Shown: positions 45,601-57,494 of the stretch, piece after piece
How the letters are laid out: each line of letters opens with the position of its first letter
Numbering within the stretch: the stretch's first letter is position 1
Source: Proteles cristata cristata
Taxonomy: Eukaryota > Chordata > Mammalia > Carnivora > Hyaenidae
Direction of reading: 5' to 3'
Assembly (NCBI GenBank): GCA_017311185.1
Contig: JAESUZ010002888.1
Location: 1,426,001 to 1,490,000, forward strand
DNA length: 64,000 nucleotides
Notes under the pieces: model-generated
What the model was told of the DNA's origin: nothing
The model's input: the letters and a program-made list of their open reading frames with translations, nothing else
Databases searched by the model: none
Program-made: the position numbers and the translations under genes

Positions 45601-47897
45601 ATTATGAGGCCACTCCACCAAAGACATCAAGTTACTGGGCACTGTATTATTGCTTTCATTTGTTCAGAGTAATGGCAAGAAAAAAATGCATGTGTTAAAA
45701 ACAGACTAATTCATAAATTGTGTCTCATTTTCAAGCCCACGAAGCAAGCAATGTGATCATTCCTGAAATTAGCCAAATTTGGTGCCTTATCCTGACTTGC
45801 AATCCATTTTAAGCCGAGGAGAACAGGATTGTAATGAAGCACATCCTCAGAAATCACTGCTACAAATCTGCACCAGCCATGCAGAATACTTAAATTAGAA
45901 TCAACATTAAAAACTCATGTTGCCATTATTCTGCCCTGAATCTCAAAGCTCTTCTCACATATTGAGACACTTCCTCCCAAATTTCACCAGAAAAGATATG
46001 GAAATGGTGGTTCTGACGGAGAAGTTCTCCCTATTTACTAGACTTCCTTCCTTTCCCTCACTTGGAACACGTGACATTTTTATAGTGATTATTATAAGGG
46101 GACAAAAGAAGTCACCAATGTGATACTTCTACTCCCTCTTCTCAGAAACCGAAAGTAGGAGCTCAGGTGGGTAAGGGATGAGAAAGTCTTGGCTGGTGTC
46201 TGTGGGGTGGGACAATCAAGTCAGATGAGGTTGGAGGTCGAGTAAAAATTTAAAGTTGTATTTAAATAATAGCCGGCTTTCCCTTAGATCAAGTGGCACA
46301 CAAAATTAAATTGATACACGGGTGATCCATCTTGTCATATGCTTTCTAAAGGGGCATTTTTGACGGTAAGTTCTGATGCAGTGGCGGTACTCCTGGCTCA
46401 TAAAGGGACAGCAGCATCAGGAAGGGAAGGAGCAACGAGGACATGAGGAAGGGACAACAGCCAGAGCAAGGAAAGGCCTTGCTTTCATTATGAAGAAAAA
46501 GACAGATGCAATCAGCAAAAAGATTACTCCAAAGAGAACACACTGTTTGGCCTTGTTGAAGCCAATGGTCTATTTCACAGCGCTGCCCCAACTCTGCACT
46601 GTACCCACTTCCAGCCACTGAAACACGATTCAGGGAGTGGATCTACTATTTGAGTCATGACAAAATTCATATTTCAAGATTCTACTTATATAGGTCTTTA
46701 TATTAATCCAAGATATGCTTTGATTTCTAATTTGTTTGAAATTCCTAGATAAATAAAAACTATTAGCTCTAGGAGATTTTTACAGGCAATAATTGGCAAA
46801 GATTTAGTACAAGTTAACTTTGCTCTTACATAAAAGATTTTCAGCCCCTTCAACCATGTACTTTTAGAAGAATCTCTTATTTACCTCACTGCGTACAGTG
46901 TGATGGTTGAACTAAAGATAAAAAAATAAAATTCTGCATACTCAGATACAAGAGCCTTATATTCTCCAACCCAATAGCACAGCATTGTAATCACAAGTCA
47001 TTGTATGCCCTCAACAAAAGGACTTTCCCTTCAAGCACACCTTTTGTCATTTTATTTGCCAAATTCTCATTAATATCAAGGTACAGACTGAAGAAAGGAT
47101 ATTGTAATTTAAGAGCTTTTGTGCGTTAAAAATCATACAAAGTTATCAAGAATAAACTCTTGGGCACCTAAATAGAAGTATAGTTATTACAGGTTTCTCA
47201 AAGGCAAATGCCAACTGAGTTTTGTTTTTGTTTTGTTTCTCAATATACTCGCAGCAATTCTGTAGTGCAAATTCAAAGTTATGAAAACATACTTATGATT
47301 CTGTATTCCTCACCACTCTTCTTGATAGGAGTGAGATAAAATAGGATACAACGGAAGCCAGGTAAACATTGAATTATGACAAAAATAAATCTTGTCACAC
47401 ATCTTGATTCTATGAGTTACATAAAAATTTTATACGAGGATGAGTAATTTAATTATTACAAGAAATTTATGACTTGTAATAAAATAATGAATAAATAAAT
47501 AAATAAAAATAGCTGAAAAGAAGGAAAAGGCGATTAAAAGCAAATGATATGCTTTCTGGAAGTACAATCTTCCAAAGTAATGATTTTCTAGCTCATTTCA
47601 AATACAGACACATAATTTTATCAAAGGCTAAACATCATTAGCCCTAAAGGAAAAAATATATTTTTTCTTTTTCTGAATATGCTTCCATTTTCAACTGTTC
47701 ATTCAGTTTGATACACCAGTGCACACTTTTATTGCCTAGGTCTGAGACTGCTATACAAACTTAATAAATACTAGCTAAAAATCAACATTTGCCATGGAGA
47801 TGCACCATAGATCTTCTCAAATGATAATCATTAGAAAAACACAATACACTATGATTTTTCTGAACTAAACGTTTGCTTCAAAATATGAAGCCATTTC
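42670..47897. other. Long SINE-free block, mostly unassigned
   Basis: Over 5 kb without a SINE, the longest such gap here. About 43,500-43,740 may be a much-diverged MLT1-like LTR. The section 44,600-46,620 is less AT-rich, holds open frames of 60-116 codons on both strands, and has no repeat phrases I recognise. None of the frames shows a splice pattern or family similarity that I can support as a gene. Confidence 0.45.
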
Positions 47898-48103
47898 GGG
47901 GCACCTGGGTGGCTCAGTCAGTTAAGTGTCTGACTTCAGCTCAGATCATGTTCTCATGGTTCACGAGTTCAAGCCGCATGTTGGGCTCTGTGCTGACAGG
48001 ACAGAGCCTGGAGCCTGCTTTGAGATCTGTGTCTCCTTTTCTCTGTCCCTACCCCACTCCTTCTCTGTCTCTGTCTCTCTCAAAAATAAATCAACAAGGG
48101 AAA
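47898..48103 (+). mobile_element. SINEC_Fc-type SINE
   Basis: Head 'ggggcacctgggtggctcag', 'gctctgtgctgacaggacaga', a CT-rich part and tail 'ctcaaaaataaatcaac'. No clear target-site duplication. Confidence 0.93.
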
Positions 48104-48149
48104 AAATTAAAGAGTGATACTGATTCAATGTTAATTATATATTATACAT

Positions 48150-48275
48150 TATCTCATTGAGCTGTTTCACATACCCATGTTACAGATTAAGAACCCAAAT
48201 GTTTAGATCAGCAGCCACATGGCTAAAAAGTGGCAGAGTCGTATTTAAGCCCAGAAGAATTCATACTCTATTTTT
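48150..48275 (+). mobile_element. MIR fragment
   Basis: 'cattatctcattgagctg', 'tgttacagattaagaaccc', 'cagccacatggctaaaaagtgg' and 'gtcgtatttaagcccag' follow the MIR order in plus orientation. Confidence 0.68.
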
Positions 48276-49915
48276 AATCAGTCAACCACATGGCACTAAA
48301 CTGCAAAGAATTAATAGATAGTAAGTGAAAAAAAGAATACTAATTAAGAATGTCAATTATCACTAAAAACAAATAATCTCTTTTAATGATTTGCCATCAT
48401 GAATGTGGACTGACACAATCTGATATAATTCTGGGAAGATGGTAGGTGGTTAGAGAGGAGGAAAGACTATCTATAAAATGACTGAAGGACAGAATGCAAC
48501 AATAACTATAAAACTGAAATTATTAAAAGTATAATGAGATGAAAACTAACCTTAAAATTTCTTTAGTAGGTTTTGGTATAAAAAGCATTTAATACAGAGT
48601 TTGTAGCACAGTATGCACATAATAAATATTTATTTAATCAAGAAGTAAAAGGAATATGTTTTAGCAATTGCAGGCAAACAGACCAATGCTGTCGAGGTGC
48701 TATCATATGACTTTACCTCAGACATGAAGTACAGGTAACTTAGCCAACTGGATTCAGATGTTTTGGACAATTTGCTAAGATTTTATCTATCTTGTAAGGG
48801 CTGAAAGATGGTGAAAAAGAATCAATAACCACATCTCTACTATTAGAGTAAACATTTTTCTTCCCTCTCAATTAGCATTGGCTAGAAATATTCTGTATTT
48901 TATGTAAAATACATTGCATAAATATTTCAAAGTTATATGGCATAATGAATTACCATAATCATATTCTCAATAAGAAAAAAGTTTCTAGTCTACTTATTAA
49001 GCAGTTATAATTGTTATGAGTAAGAACATGAAGAAATAAAAATGTAAACAGGCAAAGTATTATATGTACAATCAGTGAGAAAAGTAAAATAGACAGTAAA
49101 GGATTCACGTAGGTTCTCATGGTAACCATTAATTATGTTATTTTCATGGATTAAAGTTAGAAAAAAACATTGAATCAATTAAAACTATCTAAGATGAACA
49201 TTCTATGTTTACAATTTATTCCTTTGACAAATCTATCTTCATCCCAGGTTCCCAGCTATATGCACATTAGCATAGAATAACTTGTTTAATTCAGCATAAA
49301 TCCAAGGGATTTTAGAAAAAAGAAAACAATTCTGTAGTCTCCTCAAGGAACTAAACAAATCTTCATTGTATTCCATAACTGATAGAATTTTCTCAGACAC
49401 TCCATGCTAAAAGATACAAAATCCAACTGGGATCTGGAAAAATTCTTACGTCATGTTAGGCCCTCATCACCCAATCATTCCACAATCACTATTACATTTG
49501 AAGGAGAGGATGTCTGACACCAGAATGCAGCAGAAAGTTAAATACTCAGATGTACATTACCTAAAAGTGGTCTTTCAATACCTGAGAGGATATTAGGAAC
49601 CAGAAAATTATTTCCGCCACCCCAACCATAAATGAGAAAATAGCAGCAGGACAAATTTAGATGTCAGAGAAATTACAATATAATTAACCAACTTTGTTAA
49701 GAGTACATTTGTTTTTCTCCCAATGCAGTAAGTCTTTAAGAGAGATACCGGAAGTCTTTCAGGATTCATGATTTATACATCAAAAATATGTAAATATTAC
49801 TCTACTTCCACATAAAATGATAGAGTAATTGGGTTTCAAAAGGTACTAAAATTAGCTTGATAATTCTATAGGATGAAAAGCTAACATAAAATTAATTTCA
49901 ATTATTTAATGCTTT
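48276..49915. other. Unassigned AT-rich DNA
   Basis: No gene or repeat family recognised. Confidence 0.4.
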
Positions 49916-49919
49916 CTTT

Positions 49920-50188
49920 TTATAATTTTATTATCATTTATGTTAGAGAGAGAGAGTGAATTGCAAGTGGGGGAGAGAGAGAGGGAGAGAGGGAGGAACA
50001 GAGAGGGAGAGAGGGAGGAACAGAGAGAGAGAGGGAGTGAGAGACAGAGAGAGTGAGAGAGAGACATTTCAAGCAGGCTTCATGGTCAGTCCAGAGCCCG
50101 ATTTGGGATTCAGTCCCACAACCCTGGGATCATGACCTGAGCCAAAACCAAGAGTAGGATGCTCAACCAACTGAGCCACCCAGATGCC
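49920..50188 (-). mobile_element. Older carnivore SINE, inverted, with GA-rich expansion
   Basis: Tail 'tttataattttattatcattta', an expanded purine tract, 'gggatcatgacctgagcc' and head 'tgagccacccagatgccc'. It is about 50 bp longer than neighbours because of the internal expansion. Confidence 0.92.
49983..50026 (+). repeat. Two perfect 22-bp tandem units in a SINE
   Basis: The unit GGGAGAGAGGGAGGAACAGA plus two bases occurs at 49,983-50,004 and 50,005-50,026 without a mismatch. It is a minisatellite-like expansion of the SINE's GA-rich (CT-rich on the sense strand) part. Confidence 0.9.
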
Positions 50189-50291
50189 CTGATTTCATGT
50201 TTTCTTATCAAGATTATTTCATATTTGTAAATTTTTAAAACAAAAGATTACTTATAACCTGTATGTGTAAAGGCTCAGAGGACATCTGTTT

Positions 50292-50780
50292 AAGGTCTAT
50301 CAATCCAGGGGCACCTGGGTGGCTCAGTCAACTTAAAAGTCGGACTTTAGCTCAGGTCATGATCTCAAGGTTTGTGAGTTCAAGCCCCACTTCAGGCTCT
50401 GTGCTGACAGCTCTGAGCCTGGAGCCTGCTTCAGATTCTGTGTCTCCCTCTTTCTCTGCTCTTTCTCCACTTACATTCTGTCTCTCTCTCTCAAAAATAA
50501 ACATTAAACAATTTTTATTTTATGTTATTTTTTTTAATGTTTTATTTATTTCTAGGAGAGAGAGAGAGAGACAGCGTGAGCAGGGGAGGGTCAGAGAGAG
50601 AGGGAGTCACAGACTGAAACAGGCCCAGGCTCTGAGCTGGCAGTCAGCACAGAGCCCGACGCGGGGCTCGAACCCACGAACTGCGAGATCATTACCTAAG
50701 CGAAAGTCGGACGCTTAACCGACTAAGCCACCCAGGTGCCCCTAAACAATTTTTAAATAAAAAATAAAGTCTATCTATCC
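50292..50780 (+). mobile_element. SINEC_Fc-type SINE whose tail holds an inverted SINE
   Basis: The outer SINE starts at 50,308 (head 'ggggcacctgggtggctcag') and its tail begins near 50,492. Flanking repeats AAGGTCTATCAATCC (about 50,292) and AAAGTCTATCTATCC (about 50,766) enclose it together with the inner SINE, giving the order of insertion. The 151-codon open frame across this region is a composite of two SINEs. Confidence 0.9.
50505..50755 (-). mobile_element. SINEC_Fc-type SINE, young subfamily, nested in a SINE tail
   Basis: Target-site duplication TAAACAATTTTTA (13 bp, perfect) is at 50505-50517 and 50743-50755. The inserted unit 50518-50742 is inverted and carries the young-subgroup marks ('tttatttatttctagg', 'acctaagcgaaagtcgg' in complement). 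CpG sites are well kept. Confidence 0.97.
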
Positions 50781-52140
50781 AAAAAGAGAACTTAATATGA
50801 TAATAATAAAAGCAGAGATACAGAATTTTTCAACATAGAAACACGTTTTATACAATAGGGATTACTTTATTTTTAATTACATGTAAGGAAAGATATATGC
50901 TAAAATGGAAACAGATTGAATGTATAAATGAATGGGAAATTATTTTTTTTTTGTCAACATCAAAGACAGAATTTTAAACTGGATGAAAACATGATCTTAC
51001 CTAGAACGATCCCAGTAGTGCTCCTGAGATATGAGCTGGGAGATTACATTTCCTACAGTAACTTAAATTCACTTAACTATAAAACCTAGTCATCAAGGCA
51101 ATAATATCCATATCTTGTGAAAAGTAGAGAGCATTCATTACAAAATGATGTATTTTCTTTCTCTTCTGAAGAAAAAGAATCAACTAAATAAAAAAATATG
51201 ACATTGACTATTTATTTTGTCTATGCAACTAAGTGTTAAATAATAGTCTTCTGAGTATAAATCCTGAACAATGTGACAGGATTTTAGAAATATAAGTTTG
51301 ATTTTTATCTTCATATTTGTATTCATAGAAAATGAACACATGCTAATTAAATACAACTGCTTCTAAAATTTTTTGAACAAAAGATATACTTCTATAAAAA
51401 TATAATAAAAGGGTGATGGATACTCATCCTCAACTGGAATAGTATTAATAAGAAATATTTTTAAAAGTCAACAGATAAATCGGCAAAGCATGTTATCACA
51501 CAACACACTAAAGTGAAAATTCAAGGAACTAATGAATTATGAAGAAAGGACAAAAACCACTAACCTATTCAACATAAATTAAATCAATGAAAAACCATTT
51601 TGCCATGCAATTTTGTATAAAAATAATTTCAATAAAAATTGTAATATAGCTGAAAATTGTTGAAAAAAGACTCACGTGTACTGATGCAAGCATTAAACAA
51701 TTTGCAAGGAAATTTTCACTATATATCAATGGCTCAGAAATATTCATACCCAATGACTTAGTCATTCAACTTTTGTGAACTTGTTCTAAAGAAATGTAAA
51801 ATAAAGAGTTCTACAAATGATTTTTGCAACACTAGTATGTATCCATGATACTGGTGTTTGTATCATTTTCATTGAAAGTATCACATTATCTTTTGAATCA
51901 CATTCATCAGATTCATAATAAAATACTTAGGAAAATATTAAAAAGGCAAAAACTCATGACAGAAAATACATTATAACAAGCAATATGTGGCTTCCTCACA
52001 TTTTAGTGAGGAAATTTTAAGGAAACTGACAATTGATAGAATGAGATTGAGAAACATCATCCGGTGGCAAAAGCAGGACAGACACCACAGTGATAAAACT
52101 AAGAGAAAAACTAATCTGAATGTGATGTTTGAAGAACACT

Positions 52141-52160
52141 GGGGGGGCGGGGGGGGGGGG
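52141..52160 (+). repeat. Poly-G tract
   Basis: Nineteen G in 20 bp with a single C at position 8. The tract is a candidate quadruplex and a likely slippage and sequencing-error site. Confidence 0.9.
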
Positions 52161-53138
52161 AAGAATGGCTACCATTTGAATATCATGAGTCAAACCCAAA
52201 AGCTTAGGGTAGTAAAAGATCATGAAGAAAAGCTGAAGACTGTTGCTCTATGAATTCCACTTAACTGAAGTGTTCAGGACCTAGGCTGTGGGCCCAGGAA
52301 ATCACTCCACTGCAGAACAGCAGGGCAACCTTGAAAATGACTGCAGAACAAAGCAGCTGGGAGAAAGCTCTGCCATCAATCTGCACTCATGCACAAACTT
52401 CAGAATGTAATTTAACCAGTACCCAAGGGACTGTGAAAGAACTAATGTCACACCAATATCAGTCTGGTGACAAACACCAGCTTTGGAAAGAATGGGAAAT
52501 TTTCACACCTCTCTCTCAGTCCCTGACAGATCTTATAAATTAAAAATAAATAGGTAATAAAAGAGATAGAGCACTGAATGATATATATTCGAATTAAACA
52601 TTATACATAACATTATACATATATTTGATAACATAAATACACATTTTAAAAATATTGACATATTTTCTAAAGCAAATGTATTAGGAAGTCAAGAGGAAAA
52701 TTTCAACAAATTACAAAAAATGAAATTAAATGTCATAATCTAAGAATATAGTTAATAAAATAGATATTAATAACAGAGTGAATAAGTATTCAAAAAATGA
52801 CAATCACTGAAATTTTTAAAGGATACTTTTCTAAATAAAAATAAATGCAAATATTAAGTAAAAACTTGTAATCAATGCCAATAAATATTAGCATAAAGTA
52901 CTATGTGATAAACAAGAACTAGCAAATAGAGATTAAAAAAACAAGAGATGTCCTGTCTACAAGTACTTTATAGTCAAATTGGGAACGATATTCAAGAGGC
53001 AATTACGAATAGTTTACAAATGTTGCAGTTACTAAATGGATATTATTTGGCAAAAAACAGAATCTAATTCCTGGAATTTCAGGGAAACTTTGCTAGAGGA
53101 AATAATATCTAAGTAGACCCATGAAGTGCTAACAAAAT

Positions 53139-53140
<2 letters not shown>

Positions 53141-53175
<35 letters not shown>
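53141..53175 (+). repeat. (TG)n microsatellite
   Basis: About seventeen uninterrupted TG dinucleotides. Confidence 0.95.
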
Positions 53176-53178
<3 letters not shown>

Positions 53179-54596
53179 AGATCTGAAGCATCAGGTAGAA
53201 AAAATTAAAAAGATGACACAAAATGTGCATGGTTGTCATAATTCTCCACTAACCTCGAGTAAAAAGGACACAAAGTAGCCATACTGGTGGAGACAGCAGT
53301 TATACGTGGCTCAACAATACGGTCTTTCCTCTTAGAGGCTTACCTTACTACTACTATTGCTGGCTGCCTAATTTGCCTGCAGCATAGATCAATACTGAGT
53401 CCACTATTATCAAACCAATGACTTGCTAGGAAGAACCAGAAAGCCACTTGTCAATAGATTAGTTACACTGAATCTCTTCCTTCGTGATATGAATCGCAAT
53501 TTTTATTCACTGATAGACATTTATTCTGGATATGCATGTGTCTCCCCTAAGCAAAATGTTTCTGCAAGGCTTAAAGTCTATGAACTTATGTAGGCTTTAT
53601 TCACCATCATTTATTCCAAACAACATTGATTCTAATCCAAAAACAAGAAAAGCCTGTGTCAGGGAATTCACTGTACTCAGATATATCCCATCGCCCAATA
53701 GCACCTACACTGGCAGAATGGTAGAATAGCCTACTAAACGCTCAATTCAAGCATTCTGTGAAGTTGGAATACAGTCTCATAAGGCGTAGTATATGGATTA
53801 AACAAATCTCTAATGTTCTCTCTGACAGTGAGAATACCTGGGTCCAGAAATCAAGGATTAAGCGGAAGTGATTCCTCTTTTATATTAGATCAAAATACCT
53901 GCCCACAGATTTTTTACTTCCATTATCTAAAACATCTGTCCTTTATGGTTCAGAGTTCTTTGTTTCCAAGGGTGTGATGCTTCCCCCAAGAGATAAAATA
54001 CTCTTTTTATTTAATTGGACATTGAAACTACCACAAACCCACCACTGAATTATCTTCTCATTGAACTAACTAGTAAAGGAAAAGTAATTTTACTGGTTAC
54101 ATTCACTAATCCCACTTATGAGAAGGAAACTAGTTTTTTATATATACTATGACACAGATAATTACGCTTGGAACCTAAGGAATTCTCTAGAGTTTCTCTT
54201 ACTATTCCACATGCAATGGTAGTTGTTCATGGATATCTACAGCAACCCTATGAATATAGGACCACAGACAAAGACTTCCTGGTAATGAAAGTGAGAGTCA
54301 CTGCTTAGATAAAGAACCTCTACAAACTGAAGTTCTGGATAATAACAGGAAAAGACGGAATTCATGGTGAACAGAAGGCTACAGTTTTAGAAGTGAAGCC
54401 ATTAGCTACAGATTGGTATTGTCCTTCCTTATTTATTTGAATACTTAAACTTATTTTTCCCTCCTGCTTTCACCTATTTTATATAAAGATGGAGGTAGTA
54501 TCCTTAAAATATGGTTTTTAGGTTACCATGGATACAGTCAGAATATTACTAAACCACAAGAACTGCCATTCTCAGAGATGGCAATGAGGTCCAATA

Positions 54597-54841
54597 AAAC
54601 ACTGCTTCTTCATGGGGCGCCTGGGTGGCTTAGTCGGTTAAGTGTCCGACTTTCGCTTAGGTCATGATCTCGCGGTTTGTGGGTTCGGGCCCGCGTCGGG
54701 CTCTGTGCTGACTGCCAGCTCAGAGCCTGGAGCCTGTTTCAGTCTGTGACTCCCTCTCTCTCTGACCCTCCCCTGCTCACGCTGTCTCTCTCTCCTAGAA
54801 ATAAATAAAAAACATTAAAAAAAAAGAAACACTGCTTCTTC
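54597..54841 (+). mobile_element. SINEC_Fc-type SINE, young subfamily, with target-site duplications
   Basis: Target-site duplication AAACACTGCTTCTTC (15 bp, perfect) at 54597-54611 and 54827-54841. Head 'ggggcgcctgggtggcttag' starts at 54,614, and the tail is 'cctagaaataaataaaa'. One base is lost in the B-box region ('gggttcgggcccgcg'). Confidence 0.97.
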
Positions 54842-56022
54842 CTTTTGGGAAAGAGGGTGTGGTTTTATCATACTAGGCAGAACATGAAACCATGGCCATT
54901 GTTGTACACAAGTTATATATGCATAGGAAATTGAGAATAGACACTGAGAAACCAAAGGTTTCTTCTTTTGTTTCTTTGCTCTCAATCTCCAATCCTACTC
55001 TTCTGTGCTGCTGTAAGAAGTCTATGATGTTACAAACTATATTTCTAAATTCTCTTAGGTAAGTTTCCAATTAAGGTCTTCCAATAGGAGGCACATACTG
55101 AAGATGAGAAGGCAGGAGAAAGGGAAATGTGACCCCCTTCACCTCAAGTTTCTGGTGGCATCTCCAGAAGGACAGTGTGGCAGAAGTTTCAGGACTAAGG
55201 GAGAGGACAGCTGCAGTGAGTGATCTGGGCAGCTGCTTTAGCCAAGAGTAAGCTCCTGGGCATCAGGATCCATCAACAGAAGCCTTCTCAGCACAGAACC
55301 CTTAGTGTGTGGAGAAGTTTCTGCCATCTCCAGCCCAGAAAGGAACAAAGTAAAAAATTCTTGAGTTGCTTCATCTTTTCTTCTTATTGCCCCATAACTT
55401 TATCTTTCCCTCCTTTGCCCTTACAACACCATGATAACCAATACAGTAATAATTTAATATTTCTATTTGAAAGAACCAGATAACTATTTATTATCAGGTG
55501 TCCCAATTCACTTTTTTAGGTTTCACTCCAAATGAAGGTGGGGCATGCTTGATATGTTTAGAAGAATACTTAAAATTCAGATCACCATTTTGGAGCTTCT
55601 TGTGTCTGCTGTATAAGACATGCCTAGAATGAATAGAAAGAATAGCTCAGCATGTTAAAAGAGCTGGTCTGTGGTCAGGAAAAGGAAAGAAAATAATTTG
55701 TACTTCTCAGTCTCTTTCAGTTGCTAAAAGCATGTACACTAATTTTAAAGCCTACAGTCTGCCATGAACCCAGCTTAGAAAGGAGAGAATGATAATCGTA
55801 TCATTCAGATATAAGCCAACTGAGCTGAGGCTTAAGAGGAAGAACGAATAAAGGATTACATAATACGATCCAGTCCAAGGTGCCCAAACTGGCCCACGAA
55901 GGAGTCATTAAGCTCTAACAAAGTTCAGAGACCACAAAGTAAGACTGGCATCTACTGATATCAGCAATCACAATTTAGTATTCATTAATGTAATGCCATG
56001 GACCCTCATGCCATAAGGTTAT
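54842..56022. other. Unassigned intergenic DNA
   Basis: A moderately GC-rich stretch near 55,080-55,490 may be an old LTR relic, but I cannot name it. No gene recognised. Confidence 0.4.
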
Positions 56023-56274
56023 ATAAACCCTTCTTTCTGGGGCGCCTGGGTGGCTTAATCGGTTGAGCGTCCAACTTTCGCTTAGGTCATGATCTCGCAG
56101 CTCGTGGGTTCGAGCCCCGCATCGGGCTCTGTGCTGACTGCCAGCTCAGAGCCTAGAGCCTGTTTCAGTCTGTGACTCCCTCTCTCTATGACCCTCCCCT
56201 GCTCACGCTGCTCTCTCTCTCTCTCTCTCCTAGAAATAAATAAAACATTAAAAAATAAATAAACCCTTCTTTCT
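56023..56274 (+). mobile_element. SINEC_Fc-type SINE, young subfamily, with target-site duplications
   Basis: Target-site duplication ATAAACCCTTCTTTCT (16 bp, perfect) at 56023-56038 and 56259-56274. Inserted unit 56039-56258 with head 'ggggcgcctgggtggctta', intact B box 'gggttcgagcccc' and tail 'cctagaaataaataaaac'. Confidence 0.97.
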
Positions 56275-56495
56275 TACAACCAATACTGAGCTGAGAGAGG
56301 AAGGGTGTGGAAATAAGAGACCAGGTATAAATATCCACAAAGACCAAGAATTATCTAATAAGATTTTCATATAAAAACCTGACAAAAGATTACAAGATAT
56401 AAAGCCTCTTTAAGAATAAAAGTGTAAAAATTAGGAAAAAAGACAGCCTTTTTAACAGATGGTGTTGGGAGAACTGGACAGCAACATGCAGAAGA

Positions 56496-57494
56496 ATGAA
56501 ACTAGATCATTTTCTCACACCATGCACAAAAATAAACTCAAAATGGATCAAGGACCTGAACGTGAGACAGGAAACTATCAACACCCTAGAGGAGAAAGCA
56601 GGAAACAACCTCCTTGACCTCCACCGCAGCAACTTCTTACTTGACACATCCCCAAAAGCAAGGGAATCAAGAGCAAAAATAAACTGTTGGGACCTCCTCA
56701 AGATTAAAAGCTTCTGCACAGCCAAGGAAACAACCCAGAAAATTAATAGGCAACCAACCGAATGGGAAAAGATAGTTGCAAATGACATATCAGATAAAGG
56801 GTTGATATCCAGAATCTACAAGGAACTCACCAAACTCCACGCCCAAAAAGCAAACAACCCAGTGAAGAAATGGGCAGAAGATATGAACAGACACTTCTCC
56901 AAAGAGGACATCCAGATGGCCAACAGACACATGAAGCGATGCTCAGCATCGCTCCTCATCAGGGAAATACAAATCAAAACCACACTGAGATACCACCTCA
57001 CGCCAGTCAGAGTGGCTAAAATGAGCCAATCAGAGAACTCTAGATGCTGGCGAGGATGTGGAGAAACGGGCACCCTCCTACACTGTTGGTGGGAATGTAA
57101 ACTGGTACAGCCCCTCTGGAAAACAGTGTGGAGGTTCCTCAGGAAACTAACAATAGAACTCCCCTATGACCCAGCAATAGCACTGCTAGGAATTTACCCA
57201 AGGGATACAGAAATGCTGATGCATAGGAGCACATGTACCCCAATGTTCATAGCAGCACTCTCCACAATAGCTAAAACATGGAAAGAGCCTAAGTGTCCAT
57301 CAACAGATGAATGGATCAAGAAGATGTGGTTTATCTATACCATGGAATACTACATGGCAATGAGAAACAATGAAATCTGGCCATGTGTAGCAACATGGAT
57401 GGACCTTGAGGGTGTTATGCTGAGCGAAATAAGTCAGGCAGAGAAGGACAAATATCATATGTGTGCACGTATAGGAGGATTAGGAGGAGCTTAA
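56496..57494 (+). pseudogene. L1 ORF2 C-terminal fragment, open reading frame of 332 codons
   Basis: The frame encodes the C-terminal part of the L1 ORF2 protein, which in full-length elements carries endonuclease, reverse transcriptase and a Cys-rich domain. Visible blocks are [20 protein letters not shown] (about residues 91-110), [13 protein letters not shown] (about 164-176), the Cys-rich [18 protein letters not shown] (about 184-201), [13 protein letters not shown] (about 225-237), [20 protein letters not shown] (about 249-268) and [16 protein letters not shown] (about 273-288). The endonuclease and reverse transcriptase domains are absent, so it cannot act in retrotransposition. The Met at the start is an internal residue and not an L1 start codon. 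It lies in one continuous frame without a stop, unlike every other L1 here. Confidence 0.95.

Larger units (their letters stand above)
50781..54596. other. Unassigned AT-rich DNA with simple repeats
   Basis: Contains a poly-G tract at 52,141-52,160 and (TG)n at 53,141-53,175. A weak old L1-like stretch may lie at 51,560-51,870. No gene recognised. Confidence 0.4.

Noticed and set aside
49970..50050. Direct repeats as a CRISPR array
   Set aside because: Units are contiguous purine-rich slippage products without spacers, in a vertebrate SINE.
56496..57494. 332-codon open frame as a host gene
   Set aside because: All motifs are L1 ORF2 C-terminal, with L1 3' UTR, poly-A and target-site duplications around it.
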